In this document: positions 1-11,262 of the stretch, one piece after another
Position numbering within the stretch: the first letter of the stretch is position 1
Layout: each line of letters starts with the position of its first letter
Source: Mesostigma viride
Lineage: Eukaryota; Streptophyta; Mesostigmatophyceae; Mesostigmatales; Mesostigmataceae
Reading direction: 5' to 3'
DNA: 64,000 nucleotides
Assembly (NCBI GenBank): GCA_009746045.1
Contig: RPFO01000909.1
Location: forward strand, 1 to 64,000
Notes under the pieces: model-generated
Told to the model about the DNA's origin: nothing
Databases searched by the model: none
The model's input: the letters and a program-made list of their open reading frames with translations, nothing else
Position numbers and translations under genes: made by a program

Positions 1-3000
1 TCCCTCTCCCTCCTGCCCCTGTCCTTCCCCCCCTCCTATCCCCCTCGCCCTCTCCCCTACCTCCCCCTCCTCTTCCCCTGCGCCCCCTCCTTCCTCCCCC
101 TCCTTCCCCTCCTTCCCCTCCTTCCCCTCCTTCCCCCTTCCCCCCTTCCCCCTCCCCTCCTTCCCGTCCTTCCCGTCCTTCCCCTCCTTCCCCTCCTTCC
201 GTCCTTCCCTCCTTCCCTCCTTCCCTCCTTCCCCTCCTTCCCTCCTTCCCTCCTTCCGTCCTTCCCCTCCTTCCCCTCCTTCCCTCCTTCCCTCCTTCCC
301 CTCCTTCCTCCTTCCCCTCCTTCCCCTCCTTCCTCTTCCCTCCTTCCCCTCCTTCCCTCCTTCCCCTCCTTCCCTCCTTCCCCTCCTTCCCCTCCTTCCC
401 TCCTTCCCTCCTTCCCTCCTTCCCCTCCTTCCCCTCCTTCCCCTCCTTCCCCTCCTTCCCCTCCTTCCCCTCCTCCCCTCCTTCCCCCCTCCTTCCCTCC
501 TTCCCTCCTTCCCTCCTTCCCTCCTTCCCTCCTTCCCCTCCTTCCCCTCCTTCCCCTCCTTCCCCTCCTTCCCCTCCTTCCCCTCCTTCCCTCCTTCCCC
601 TCCTTCCCTCCTTCCCCTCCTTCCTCCTTCCCCTCCTTCCCTCCTTCCCCTCCTTCCCTCCTTCCCCTCCTTCCCCTCCTTCCCCTCCTTCCCCCTCTTC
701 CCTCCTTCCCCTCCTTCCCCTCCTTCCCTCCTTCCCCCTTCCTTCCCCTCCTTCCCCTCCTTCCCTCCTTCCCCTCCTTCCCCTCCTTCCCCTCCTTCCC
801 CTCCTTCCCTCCTTCCCCTCCTTCCCCTCCTTCCCCTCCTTCCCTCCTTCCCCTCCTTCCCTCTTCCCTCCTTCCCTCCTTCCCTCCTTCCCCTCCTTCC
901 CTCCTTCCCTCCCCCCCTTCTTCCTCCTTCCCCTCCTTCCCCTCCTTCCCCTCCTTCCCCTCCTTCCCTCCTTCCCTCCTTCCCCTCCTTCCCCTCCTTC
1001 CCTCCTTCCCCTCCTTCCCCTCCTTCCCTCCTTCCCTCCTTCCCTCCTTCCCCTCCTTCCCTCCTTCCCCTCCTTCCCCTCCTTCCCTCCTTCCCCTCCT
1101 TCCCCTCCTTCCCCTCCTTCCCTCCTTCCCTCCTTCCCCTCCTTCCCCTCCTTCCCTCCTTCCCCTCCTTCCCCTCCTTCCCTCCTTCCCCTCCTTCCCT
1201 CCTTCCCTCCTTCCCCTCCTTCCCCTCCTTCCCCTCCTTCCTCCTTCCCCTCCTTCCCTCCTTCCCTCTCTTCCCCTCCTTCCCTCCTTCCCCTCCTTCC
1301 CCTCCTTCCCTCCTTCCCCTCCTTCCCCTCCTTCCCTCCTTCCCCTCCTTCCCTCCTTCCCCTCCTTCCCCTCCTTCCCCTCCTTCCCTCCTTCCCCTCC
1401 TTCCCTCCTTCCCTCCTTCCCCTCCTTCCTTCCCTCCTTCCCTCCTTCCCCTCCTTCCCTCCTTCCCTCCTTCCCCTCCTTCCCTCCTTCCTCCTTCCCT
1501 CCTTCCCTCCTTCCCCTCCTTCCCTCCTTCCCTCTCCCTCCTTCCCTCCTTCCCCTCCTTCCCCTCCTTCCCTCCTTCCCTCCTTCCCCTCCTTCCCCTC
1601 CTTCCCCTCCTTCCCCCTTCCCCTCCTTCCCTCCTTCCCTCCTTCCCTCCTTCCCCTCCTTCCCTCCTTCCCTCCTTCCCCTCCTTCCCTCCTTCCCCTC
1701 CTTCCCCTCCTTCCCTCCTTCCCCCTTCCCCTTTCCCTCCTTCCCTCCTTCCCTCCTTCCCCTCCTTCCCTCCTTCCCTCCTTCCCTCCTTCCCCTCCTT
1801 CCCTCCTTCCCCTCCTTCCCTCCTTCCCCCTTCCCTCCTTCCCCTCCTTCCCTCCTTCCCTCCTTCCCTCCTTCCCTCCTTCCCTCCTTCCCTCCTTCCC
1901 CTCCTTCCCCTCCTTCCCCTCCTTCCCCTCCTTCCCCTCCTTCCCTCCTTCCCTCCTTCCCTCCTTCCCTCCTTCCCTCCTTCCCTCCTTCCCCTCCTTC
2001 CCCTCCTTCCCCTTCTTCTCCTTCCCCTCCTTCCCCTCCTCCCCTCCTCCCTCCTTCCCCTCCTTCCCTCCTTCCCCTCCTCCCTCCTTCCCTTCCCCTC
2101 CTTCCCTCCTTCCCTCCTTCCCTCCTTCCCCTCCTTCCCCTCCTTCCCCCTTCCCCTCCTTCCCCTCCTTCCCTCCTTCCCTCCTTCCCCTCCTTCCCCT
2201 CCTTCCCTCCTTCCCTCCTTCTCCTTCCCTCCTTCCCCTCCTTCCCCTCCTTCCCTCCTTCCCCTCCTTCCCTCCTTCCTCCTTCCCTCCTTCCCCTCCT
2301 TCCCCTCCTTCCTCCTTCCCTCCTTCCCCTCCTTCCCCTCCTTCCCTCCTTCCCCTCCTTCCCCTCCTTCCCTCCTTCCCCTCCTTCCCCTCCTTCCCTC
2401 CTTCCCCTCCTTCCCCTCCTTCCCCTCCTTCCCTCCTTCCCCTCCTTCCCTCCTTCCCTCCTTCCCCTCCTTCCCCTCCTTCCCTCCTTCCCCTCCTTCC
2501 CTCCTTCCCCTCCTTCCCCTCCTTCCCCTCCTTCCCTCCTTCCCCTCCTTCCCCTCCTTCCCCTCCTTCCCTCCTTCCCTCCTTCCCCTCCTTCCCCTCC
2601 TTCCCTCCTTCCCCTCCTTCCCCTCCTTCCCCTCCTTCCCTCCTTCCCCTCCTTCCCCTCCTTCCCCTCCTTCCCCTCCTTCCCCTCCTTCCCCTCCTTC
2701 CCCTCCTTCCCCTCCTTCCCCTCCTTCCCCTCCTTCCCCTCCTTCCCTCCTTCCCTCCTTCCCCTCCTTCCCCTCCTTCCCCTCCTTCCCCTCCTTCCCC
2801 TCCTTCCCCTCCTTCCCTCCCCTCCTTCCCTCCTTCCCCTCCTTCCCCTCCTTCCCCTCCTTCCCCTCCTTCCCCTCCTTCCCTCCTTCCCCTCCTTCCC
2901 TCCTTCCCCTCCTTCCCCTCCTTCCCCTCCTTCCCCTCCTTCCCGTCCTTCCCGTCCTTCCCGTCCTTCCCGTCCTTCCCGTCCTTCCCGTCCTTCCCCT

Positions 3001-3060
3001 CCTTCCCTCCTTCCCCTCCTTCCCCTCCTTCCCCTCCTTCCCCTCCTTCCCCTCCGTTCC
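1..3060. repeat. 3-kb polypyrimidine satellite (CCTTCCCCT / CCTTCCCT units)
   Basis: The + strand is almost purely C and T, built from 8- and 9-base units such as CCTTCCCCT, with small variants (a run of CCTTCCCGT units near 2,944-2,994). The - strand is purine-only, so no stop codon can occur on it in any frame, which explains the roughly 1,000-codon open frame there. The array starts at or before the window edge and probably lies in an intron of the + strand carotenoid isomerase gene, because the first recognisable exon is 560 bases downstream. Such tracts can form triplex DNA and are hard to assemble, so the true length may differ. Confidence 0.97.
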
Positions 3061-3620
3061 CCCCAACTGTTCAATCCCTTCCCTTTTCCAATCATGTATC
3101 TAGGGGAACAGCAACGTGTGTTTCCAGGGAAACCATGCATCTAGGGGAACACTTGGCCTCTAGTCTGTACGCTGCCGTGCGCATGGTTTGCTTATATTTT
3201 TTCCACTTTGAAACCAGGACCCAGTTAGCCTGTCCCACTTCATGCACCGCTCAATTACATGGAGATGCCTCTGCCGGTCCATGGTAACAGGCATCACTTT
3301 GGCACGCCGCCTTGCTGACAGGATGAATACCTGCCTGACAAAGACCGCTAGTAGCACTGCTTGCTGGCATACGATGCTTACTGGCCACCACCACCTTTCG
3401 TTCTTGTTGCGTGTCACGTCCTGTCCCCTCTTGCCGCCTCTTGCCGCCTCTTGCCGGCTCTTGCCGGCACTTGCCGGCCCTTGCCACCTTCCTGCCACTT
3501 CTTCCCACCTTTTGCCACCTTCTGCCACCCCTTGCCGCCCCTGTCCACCTCATGCTGCCTGTTGCTGCCCCTTGCCACCTTCTTGCCGCCTTCTTGCCGC
3601 CTGTTGCCGCCTCTTGTCAG
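3061..3620 (+). other. Intron end with CTTGCCRCCT minisatellite before a 3' splice site
   Basis: This non-coding stretch separates the 3-kb satellite from the first recognisable carotenoid isomerase exon. From about 3,411 to 3,615 it consists of degenerate 10-11 base units of the form CTTGCCNCCT, pyrimidine-rich on the gene's sense strand, ending in CTCTTGTCAG immediately before the exon. The repeat therefore supplies the polypyrimidine tract of the splice acceptor. Short open frames on both strands here are made of the repeat and show no conserved protein. Confidence 0.8.
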
Positions 3621-6600
3621 GTCCTGTGCGACCGGCACTATGGCGGCATCCACTACCCGGTGGGCGGCGTGGGCGAGATCCCCCTCAAGCTGGCCGAGGC
3701 GTTGGTCGAGATGGGCAGCACCATCGAGTACAAGGCGCGCGTGAGCAGCATCATCATGGAGGACGGCAAGGCGGTGCGTGGGGTGGAGCGCGTACGGACT
3801 GTTTCCCTTTGCTACTATGGGCCATGTAGGATATGCCAGGTTGGAATTCCGCGACAATTGTCTGATCTACAATGTTAAGTTGCAAGATTTCCCCGATTTA
3901 CACGGTTGGGTTGCCAACAACTTCCCGAGTGGAAAGGTGAAGCTCCCAAGTTCTGGACTGGTTGGTGGTTGCCTTGGAAATGCTGGTCCGGGCAAGGATG
4001 GCTCCGAACGGTTCTGATGTCGATTTCTCTTATTGTGCTTCTGATGACGATGATGCGATTGCCCCGACCATGCTCCTGGTGAAGATGATCCGATTGCCCA
4101 GACCATGCTCCTCATGAGGGAGCTTCTCATGCTTCTGACTGACGGCGCAGGTTGTTCTGTTGATGGTTACTCTTCTCATGATGGTTTATTAAGGGTCAAA
4201 GCATACAAAAGGTTGAACGAAAATGGTAAAGTTCAACCTCCTGGCCATGGTAAATGCTTGCCGTGGGACATGGGACTGCAGGTGGGCGTGAAACTGGTGG
4301 ACGGCCGCCGGCTGCGCAGCAAGCTGGTCATCTCCAACGCCACGCGGTGGGACACGTTTGGTACGTGGGCGATAGGAGGAGTGCCTATCATGAAAGGGAA
4401 GGAGTTATTCTTATACAGGAGTGAGTAGGTCATCTTCAGCGCCACGCGGTGGGACATGTTTGGTACGTGGGCGATAGGAGGAGTGCTTATCATGAAAGGG
4501 AAGGAGTTATTCTTATACAGGAGTGAGTAGGTCATCTTCAGCGCCATGCGGTGGGACACGTTTGGTACGTGGGCGATAGGAGGAGTGCTTATCATGAAAG
4601 GGACGGAGTTATTCATATACAGGAGTGAGTAGGTCATCTTCAGCGCCATGCGGTGGGACACGTTTGGTACGTGGGCGATAGGAGGAGTGCTTATCATGAA
4701 AGGGAAGGAGTTATTCTTATACAGGAGTGAGTAGGTCATCTTCAGCGCCATGCGGTGGGACACGTTTGGTACGTGGGCGATAGGAGGAGTGCTTATCATG
4801 AAAGGGAAGGAGTTATTCTTATACAGGAGTGAGTAGGTCATCTTCAGCGCCATGCGGTGGGACACGTTTGGTACGTGGGCGATAGGAGGAGTGCTTATCA
4901 TGAAAGGGAAGGAGTTATTCATATACAGGAGTGAGTAGGTCATCTTCAGCGCCACGCGGTGGGACACGTTTGGTACGTGGGCGATAGGAGGAGTGCTTAT
5001 CATGAAAGGGAAGGAGTTATTCATATACAGGAGTGAGTAGGCCATCTTCAGCGCCATGCGGTGGGACACGTTTGGTAAAATGATTAACATTACCACATAT
5101 TGCAATAGAATTGCGTAGTATAATAGAATTGCGCAATAGGTGGGATGCTTGTTAGGAACTAGAGGGAGTGACCTTGCTGGCTCTCGGGTGAGATAGTGCA
5201 GTGTGATGCCCGTGTGGATTTGCCACGTTGAGAAGGTGGTGTGTAATTAAAAATAGCATTTTATGGCTGGTGGCTGGGTGCTAATGATCCGTGCTGTACG
5301 TCCAGCAGGAGACTTGAAGTGAGCATGATGAATCCTACAGAACCTGTTGGACAGGAGTTTCCTAAAAGAGGATGTCCAATGAGACATGGACCAACTCGCC
5401 TTCCTCCCCCTGCGTCCCCTGTCTATTTCTTACTGCCCCTCCTTCCTGGTCGTGGTGACGGGTTGTAGAGAACATGATGGACAAGACAAGTGTGCCTGAT
5501 TGAGACTTACCAACCAACTTCCTATTCTTTCTTTCTTTCCTTGCTCTTTCTCCTCCTCTCCACCCTTCCCCCCCCCCACTCGTGCCTCTGCAATGTTCTG
5601 ACGGGTCGCAGAGAACCTGCTGGACAAGAGCAACATGCCCGAGGAGGAGCGCGCGTTCCAGACCCGCTACAAGAAGTCGCCCTCCTTCCTCACTATCCAC
5701 CTGGGCATCAAGGCCGACGTGCTGCCGCCCGGCACCGACTGCCACCACGTGATGATCGAGGTGCGCAGCGTGGTTTGAGACAAATGCCTCAGGGAAGGGT
5801 TTAGAAGGGCACAGAAAAGGGTCCATGAATACCCCTGTTGATAAAAGAAGGCATTTAAAAGGGTTGCTGCTTCTACCTTTTTCTTTTGAGGTAAATGCCA
5901 CCATACAATTGTCGAGGTGTGCGCCGTTGTATGCGCCCGGACAAAGTGCATAGAGCAGGGTTCACTCTTACCCTTTCTTTTACTTTTTAGATGACGGTGA
6001 CCACATCGTATGAGAGTTGAGCATTTCCAAACGGGGTGTACCCCCAGCCGGCCGGCTGCACATTGCTCAACCTTGCCACCGTGATGCACGTAACCCAGTA
6101 TACAGTACAGCTGTAAGCCCTTGCCCCACCATGATCCCTTGTGCTCTTTCATCCCCCCGCCCCACTGCCGTTCCGGCCCCCCCCCCCCTCCAGGACTGGT
6201 CTAAGATGGAGGAGCCCTTTGGCACCATCTTTGTCTCCATCCCGTCGGTGCTTGATTCCTCGCTTGCGCCGCCCGGGTACCACACGTTCCACACGTTCAC
6301 GCCTGCGTGGATCGACGACTTTGAGGGCCTGCCGCCCAAGGAGTACGAGGCGCGCAAGAAGGAGGCCGCCGACAAGCTGCTCGCGCGGCTTGAGGCCAAG
6401 CTGTTCCCAGGCCTCAGGGCGGGTGCGGTGTTCATGGAGGTGCGGCGGCACCTTTGCCTGTTACATGGGCACCTTTTACATGCCTTTTACATGCCTTTTA
6501 CATGCCTTTCACATGCCTTTCACATGCCTTTTACATGCCTTTTACATGCCTTTTACATGCCTTTCACATGTCTTTTACATGCCTGTTACATGCCTTTTAC

Positions 6601-9438
6601 ATGCCTTTTACATGCCTTTCAAGTGCCTTTTACATGCCTTTCACATGCCTTTTACATGCCTTTTACATGCCTTTTACATGCCTTTTACATGCCTTTTACA
6701 TGCCTTTTACATGCCTTTCACATGTCTTTTACATGCCTTTTACATGTCTTTTACATGCCTTTACATGCCTTCCAAGTGCCTTTCACATGCCTTTGACAAC
6801 AGTTTCATGTTCACGGGGACGCGTTTATACAACAACAGGACAGGTGGTGACAAACGTCACGGGATGCTCTGATGCTGCCACGTGAAACCACAGTATTTGG
6901 GTTACTCTCGCAGAGCATAGTTGCGTTGGTGTGCCAACTGCTGGTTTGCCACGATACTCCTTGTGCTCGCCTTCACAAAGCCTGCGTTCGCGTTTGTGTG
7001 GTGATGCGATGACAAGCGGGAGGCGGGGGGGGGGGGGGGGGGGGGGGGGGCAAAAGTTTTGTCCCCCCTCCAATTTGGCATGCGCACGTTTAAATGATAG
7101 AAGATACATGCACCTTAGCCTTTTCGGCATGTGTATACGACGTTATTTACTTCTTGCCCTTTTGGCACGTGTTTGTACTTTATCCCTGATCCTGAACCAT
7201 GCTGGCGTGGCCACGTTACTGTAAGGCAAGTACGAGAACCATCCCTTATCCCTTGGCCCCCCTGCGCGCTTGGCCCCCATCCTCCAGGTGGGCACGCCGC
7301 GCACTCACCGCAAGTTCCTCGGCCGCGAGAGCGGCACGTACGGCCCCATCCCCTCACGCCGGCCACTGGGCGTCATCGGCATGCCCTTCAATCGCACGGT
7401 GAGAACTGGCACACGGCACACCAGTCCACGCTGGCGCACGGCACGCTAGTCAGGGCTGAAACACGGCACACGAGTCCAAGCAGTTGCCTTTAGCGCTGTA
7501 TCTGTCATAGGAAGCAGTTTTTCATGTTAGTTGTATTTTACCGGCACACATTCATCAACATTGGCTGTATGCTATAACTGTTATAGTAGTATTATATCAG
7601 CCCACGCTTGGTCGTGTCATCTATAGCCTGTTATTATATCAAGATATTGTGCTCTACTACCTTCCTTGCGTGTGGTACTCTCTACACTCTACACTCTATA
7701 TAATTGAGTACCATATACTTGAGTATCTACACACTCTATACACTTGATTGCCATATGCCCCATACTCTATATACATATGCCCCATACTCTATATACTTGA
7801 GTACCATATACTTGAGTATCTACGCACTATATGCTTGAGTACCATATGCCCCTGCCTTGCACAGGCTGATACAGGGAGCTCCTGCCGGAGTAATGCTCTC
7901 CCTTTTGCTACTTCGCCGTTCGCGCATGCAACCAAGTCCCTGACCACCCTCAAGAGCAGGGAAGCCACGTTGATCTTGCCGACGAAATTTTTCAAGACCT
8001 GGTTAGCCACGGGACTCTGACCTTCTTTGTGTGGGCACCTTTCTAGCTTGACCAGGTCAATGTTTCCTGTCAGTAACATTGGGGGGTCTTCTCTTTGCAG
8101 CCATTCATTGAGGGTAGTTTCTTAGTAGCCCATCTGTGGATGCTGTTTAGGCTTCGCGCGAGTGCTTTGTGCTCAAATATCGGCACTATGTATCAATGAT
8201 GAATACAAGCATGCTTACGCTAATGGGGGCAACTAATCCCTGGTTGGTGGGTTCCCTCTTGTCATCTCCCTTCCTGCCTGCCTATCGATGATGTACCATG
8301 TCAGCGTTCTGCATGTGTTTGCTCACAGTTATAACCATACGTAAGCGATAGCTAGTGTGGCGCTCGTCTGCGCTGTGGAAGGATATGTGCCCGAGAGCTT
8401 CCTTGCCACTATATGTGCTTGCTGCCGTGGCACATGATGCCAGCGAGCACTGCTTGATGAACCTCAGCTGGGTTGTACATACATGTCTTCAAAGGGCATG
8501 CATATTCTTTTTTGCTAGCAGTCTATGGGATGGAGAACATTGTGACGTTGTCAGCATGTTGATAAGGAACCAGGGCTGTGGCGAGCAGTGCGTAACTTGT
8601 CTCCAACTTCTTTGATACCAACCCCGTGGTGGAAGCCTGGTTTGCTTTCAAATGGGACGTTGCAGGCCCCGATCTCAGGCATTGTATCATGGCTCGTATA
8701 CATTTGGCATCGTCGGCTGGGTATTGCAGTGAGTGTTTTCTGGTGGAGCCACCACCACTTGTAATCACTCTTTACACGGCCATTGCCCAGCCTTCCCCGA
8801 ACCCCCATAAGACTTTCGCCTCAGGGTCCTTTGGGGCTATGCTTGTAACTCCCTTGGACTTGTCTCTACTTTCCCCTTTGCGTTCTGGGCTTGCTTTGCT
8901 GTGGGGGGCCAGGCCATACCACACCTCTACTGCGTGGGCGACAGCACCTTTCCTGGCCAGGGCGTGAACGCGGTCGCGTTCTCAGGCGTGTCATGTGCCC
9001 ACCGAGCACTGGTGGACCTAGGTGCGTGCAAATGTGCCGTGTGCCTGCCGTAGGTTCTATAAACTGTCGTAAGAATCTAAATCCCTTATTTAAATGGTTG
9101 CTTTTGAAAGCCGTAGATCTAGGCCTGGAAGAGTTGGTGGCTCAATCCCTTCGTTGCTCAAGGATATGTACCTATTCACATTAGGTGCTGCTGTCGGGCT
9201 TTCCTTCCAGTTGGCTTTTCTTTCTATAGATATCTTTAACATGCGGCGGACGGAACCACGTTTCCCACTTAGCACCTGAGACACCCAGCACCTGAATGCT
9301 TGTTTGTCTCACAGGGAACTTGTGTTATCTATACTGTGGTTGTCACCTTCCTTTGGACTTGCAGGTTTGGAGAAGGCATTCCCTTGGATTGACACCCCGT
9401 ACACTACCTTCCTGTCAAAACTTCGGGACACTGTATGA
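3621..9438 (+). CDS. CRTISO: Carotenoid isomerase (prolycopene isomerase), C-terminal half, seven exons
   Basis: The product belongs to the FAD-dependent CRTISO family, which converts poly-cis-lycopene to all-trans-lycopene in plastids. Exons are 3621-3773, 4282-4360, 5612-5760, 6194-6439, 7288-7398, 8913-9021 and 9365-9438, ending in TGA. All introns are GT-AG and all phases join. Visible family blocks, in order, are [19 protein letters not shown], the GKA|VGVKL junction, [56 protein letters not shown] with GMPFN, and [19 protein letters not shown]. The last exon encodes [13 protein letters not shown] and ends after about 306 residues in total. The N-terminal FAD Rossmann half and transit peptide are missing and should lie upstream of the window, beyond the satellite. 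No frameshift or premature stop is seen in the exons, so the gene looks functional. CRTISO rather than bacterial CrtI is chosen from the C-terminal motifs. Confidence 0.93.
4326..5077 (+). repeat. 102-bp tandem repeat duplicating the exon 3 splice donor (about 8 copies)
   Basis: Unit 1 begins inside CRTISO exon 3 and spans its last 35 bases plus 67 bases of intron. It is followed by six full copies and a final partial one. The donor TTTG|GTACGTGGG recurs with exact 102-base spacing at 4361, 4463, 4565, 4667, 4769, 4871 and 4973, and as GTAAAA at 5075. Each unit also carries TTATTCTTATACAG, a good acceptor. In the copies, TCCAAC of the true exon has become TTCAGC. Because 102 is a multiple of 3, the - strand stays open for 290 codons; that frame is a by-product. 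Confidence 0.95.
6464..6797 (+). repeat. 11-bp minisatellite (ACATGCCTTTT) in CRTISO intron 5
   Basis: About thirty copies of the 11-base unit ACATGCCTTTT follow the donor of CRTISO exon 5 (GAG|GTGCGG at 6440), with C-for-T and other single-base variants and a few length variants near the right end. An 11-base unit cycles through all three frames without a stop, which produces three overlapping, meaningless open frames rich in [10 protein letters not shown]. The tract lies wholly inside the intron. Confidence 0.95.
7025..7050 (+). repeat. 26-base G homopolymer in CRTISO intron 5
   Basis: An uninterrupted run of 26 G lies in the intron between CRTISO exons 5 and 6. It can form G-quadruplex structure and its length is likely to be polymorphic or mis-sequenced. 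Confidence 0.95.
7399..8912 (+). other. CRTISO intron 6, no gene seen
   Basis: This 1.5-kb intron starts with GTGAGA after ...GMPFNRT and ends in GGGGCCAG before the exon encoding HLYCVGD. Between about 7,675 and 7,850 it holds short AT-rich repeats of CACTCTATA, TACTTGAGTA and CCATATGCCCC. No conserved protein was recognised in the short frames on either strand. Confidence 0.8.
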
Positions 9439-9736
9439 GTTCTGTTCACAGTCGTTTGTTCTGGAACATTGGCATCGCTGCACATCTATGGTTAATTTCA
9501 GGCCCATCTGCAAGGGATAATATTGACGCGCGGAGATGTCCCTTTGATTTATGAGTAAGCGCCATTCGTTGCTGCGCTGTGGGGTATCCATGGCCAGTAT
9601 TGACAGGTACAAGTCAAGTTTTGACTATAATCGGCTGACACTTGCCTGAAATAAATCATGGGCAATTCTTCGATGCTGATATGCAAGACCACCCCGTTTA
9701 TGGCGCCTGGAAAAGGCACGAACTAGCACAGTTTAA
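9439..9736 (+). other. CRTISO 3' flank with possible AATAAA signal
   Basis: This is the non-coding sequence after the CRTISO stop. An AATAAA hexamer at 9650-9655, about 210 bases after the stop, could be a polyadenylation signal. Many chlorophytes use TGTAA instead, and none is evident here. The LINE cluster begins right after it. Confidence 0.45.
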
Positions 9737-10626
9737 CTAATTAATAGACACGTGACTGTGTCACGTGAGCAGAAGTCCTCAGTGGGAGGGGAACATGGGA
9801 TGGAATGGATGGTGAAAGCTATCTATGTCCTAGTGACAGGGTTGTGGGCACCGCGGCCCGAATCGCTATATGAATGCCATACGTGGTCACACGCGGAGCC
9901 CCCACAGACTTGGGGGTGGGTGTCTCCTTCATCACTACTTGCCATCTATCCTTGTGTACCATCTGCCTCCATGTTACAGACAAACCAGGAGGCTGCCCGG
10001 GTACGTGCACATGAGCCCGTCACGTCTAGTGTAGCACATGTCCATGCCGAGTGTATCATGAAAAGTCCACGGGTGGCGGCCCTGCCGCGCGCGGCCTGGG
10101 GCACGCCAGGTGAGGACATATCGCCCAGGCTGGGCGGGCTTGGTGCCTTCTAGTCTATCTGTTGTGTCTACCTGATCTGTGCGGGCCAGGTGCCCGGCTA
10201 GGCCCAGGCGCCTGTGCCAAATAATGTGGGAAACATAGGGCAAATCAGCGTACAAATCCTCATTACTAATGTGCAAACCAAAGGGGATGTTAAGGGCCTT
10301 GCTCAGCATCTTGGCGACGTTGCCATCGAGACGTTGCGCTCCAGCTCCTGCGTCAGTGTCCAGGTCTCGGCGCCGTAGGTCAGGATCGTCAGAATGACGA
10401 CCTTGAAGAGGTCACGCTTGACGATCCGGGGTAGGGCGGGGTTGCTCCACCAGCGGCGGTGGTACGTCATGGAGGTGCGCCCACGCCATGCCGATCCGTG
10501 TCGTCAGGTCGTCCTCGCAGTCGGGAAGCCAACTGCCGGGCAGCTTGAAGCGGCCTGAAGTAGGGTAGTTGACCTCGGTGTCGTCTAAGAGGCGGATCGA
10601 GTGTGGGTGGGGGCCGGCCCTGCCAT

Positions 10627-10926
10627 TAATTAATTAATTAATTATCAACATCACTCCGTTGGGAGTAGATGTAGCACATAACCCTGAGAAGGGGCATATG
10701 GCTTTTAATACATTCTAGGCTACTTCAGGCAAGGGTGGGAATGTAAGCTACCCCTGCTCTAGGTGCACCAGGGCACCCGCACCCTCATGGTCTATCACGC
10801 TATGCCCGGGTAAGGGGGGAGCATGCCTGTGAGGGGGAAGATCATCATGGCTAGACAAAAACTAGAGCGTGGCATCTCAGCAGAGAGCAGCTCTCTGCAT
10901 GGGCACAGCATTACTAAATAAAACTA
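10627..10926 (-). mobile_element. 300-bp LINE 3'-end insertion with 11-bp target-site duplication
   Basis: The insertion starts on the left with (TAAT)n, the reverse complement of a LINE tail. It then shows CTCCGTTGGGAG and ATGTAGCACATA, shared with the 3' untranslated region of the nearly complete LINE around 11,950. It is flanked by the direct repeat GGCCCTGCCAT at 10,616-10,626 and 10,927-10,937, a clear target-site duplication. It splits the older LINE's RT exactly at the sequence encoding GMAGP. It carries no coding sequence: a strongly 5'-truncated copy. Confidence 0.88.
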
Positions 10927-11188
10927 GGCCCTGCCATGCCGAGGGCCAGGGCCTCCGTTTTGGGGCTGATTTCTAGACGTACCAACCACCCGAGCCTCGA
11001 GCGCCAGGCAGTCCAGCCAAAGTTGGGCAGACTCCGGCAATTCTCGATGAGCGTGATGTCATCGGCATAAATGAGGTCAGCTAGTAAATTCTGCTTGTTA
11101 TTCGGACCCCCTTCTCCAAGCTCGTTGGTGATCGCTAGGCCAGGGGCACGACCTGCAATGCTAGCAAAACGAGCACGTGCCTGGCGCA

Positions 11189-11262
11189 CTAATTAATTAA
11201 TAGACACGTGACTGCGTCACGTGAGCATAAGTCCTCAGTGGGAGGGGAACATGGGATGGAAT
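11189..11262 (-). mobile_element. 74-bp LINE 3'-end fragment inserted in a LINE
   Basis: The segment from CTAATTAATTAATAGACACG to GGGATGGAAT matches, with about two differences, the 3' end of the older LINE family at 9,740-9,810. It interrupts that family's RT between ...VVDYVM and RQARARFAS. The bases GCA flank it on both sides, giving a 3-bp duplication or microhomology. This is a very short 5'-truncated retrotransposition event into a relative of the same family. Confidence 0.82.

Noticed and set aside
57-3140. A 1,027-codon open frame on the - strand (Gly/Arg/Glu/Lys-rich)
   Set aside because: The strand is purine-only there and stops need T, so every frame is open. No gene signal exists beyond the repeat.
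4233-5105. A 290-codon - strand frame made of repeats of about 34 residues
   Set aside because: It is the antisense of the 102-bp repeat, whose length is a multiple of three. The + strand carries a clear CRTISO exon.
6454-6885. Three long + strand frames rich in [10 protein letters not shown]
   Set aside because: They arise from the stop-free 11-bp minisatellite in all frames and lie within an intron.
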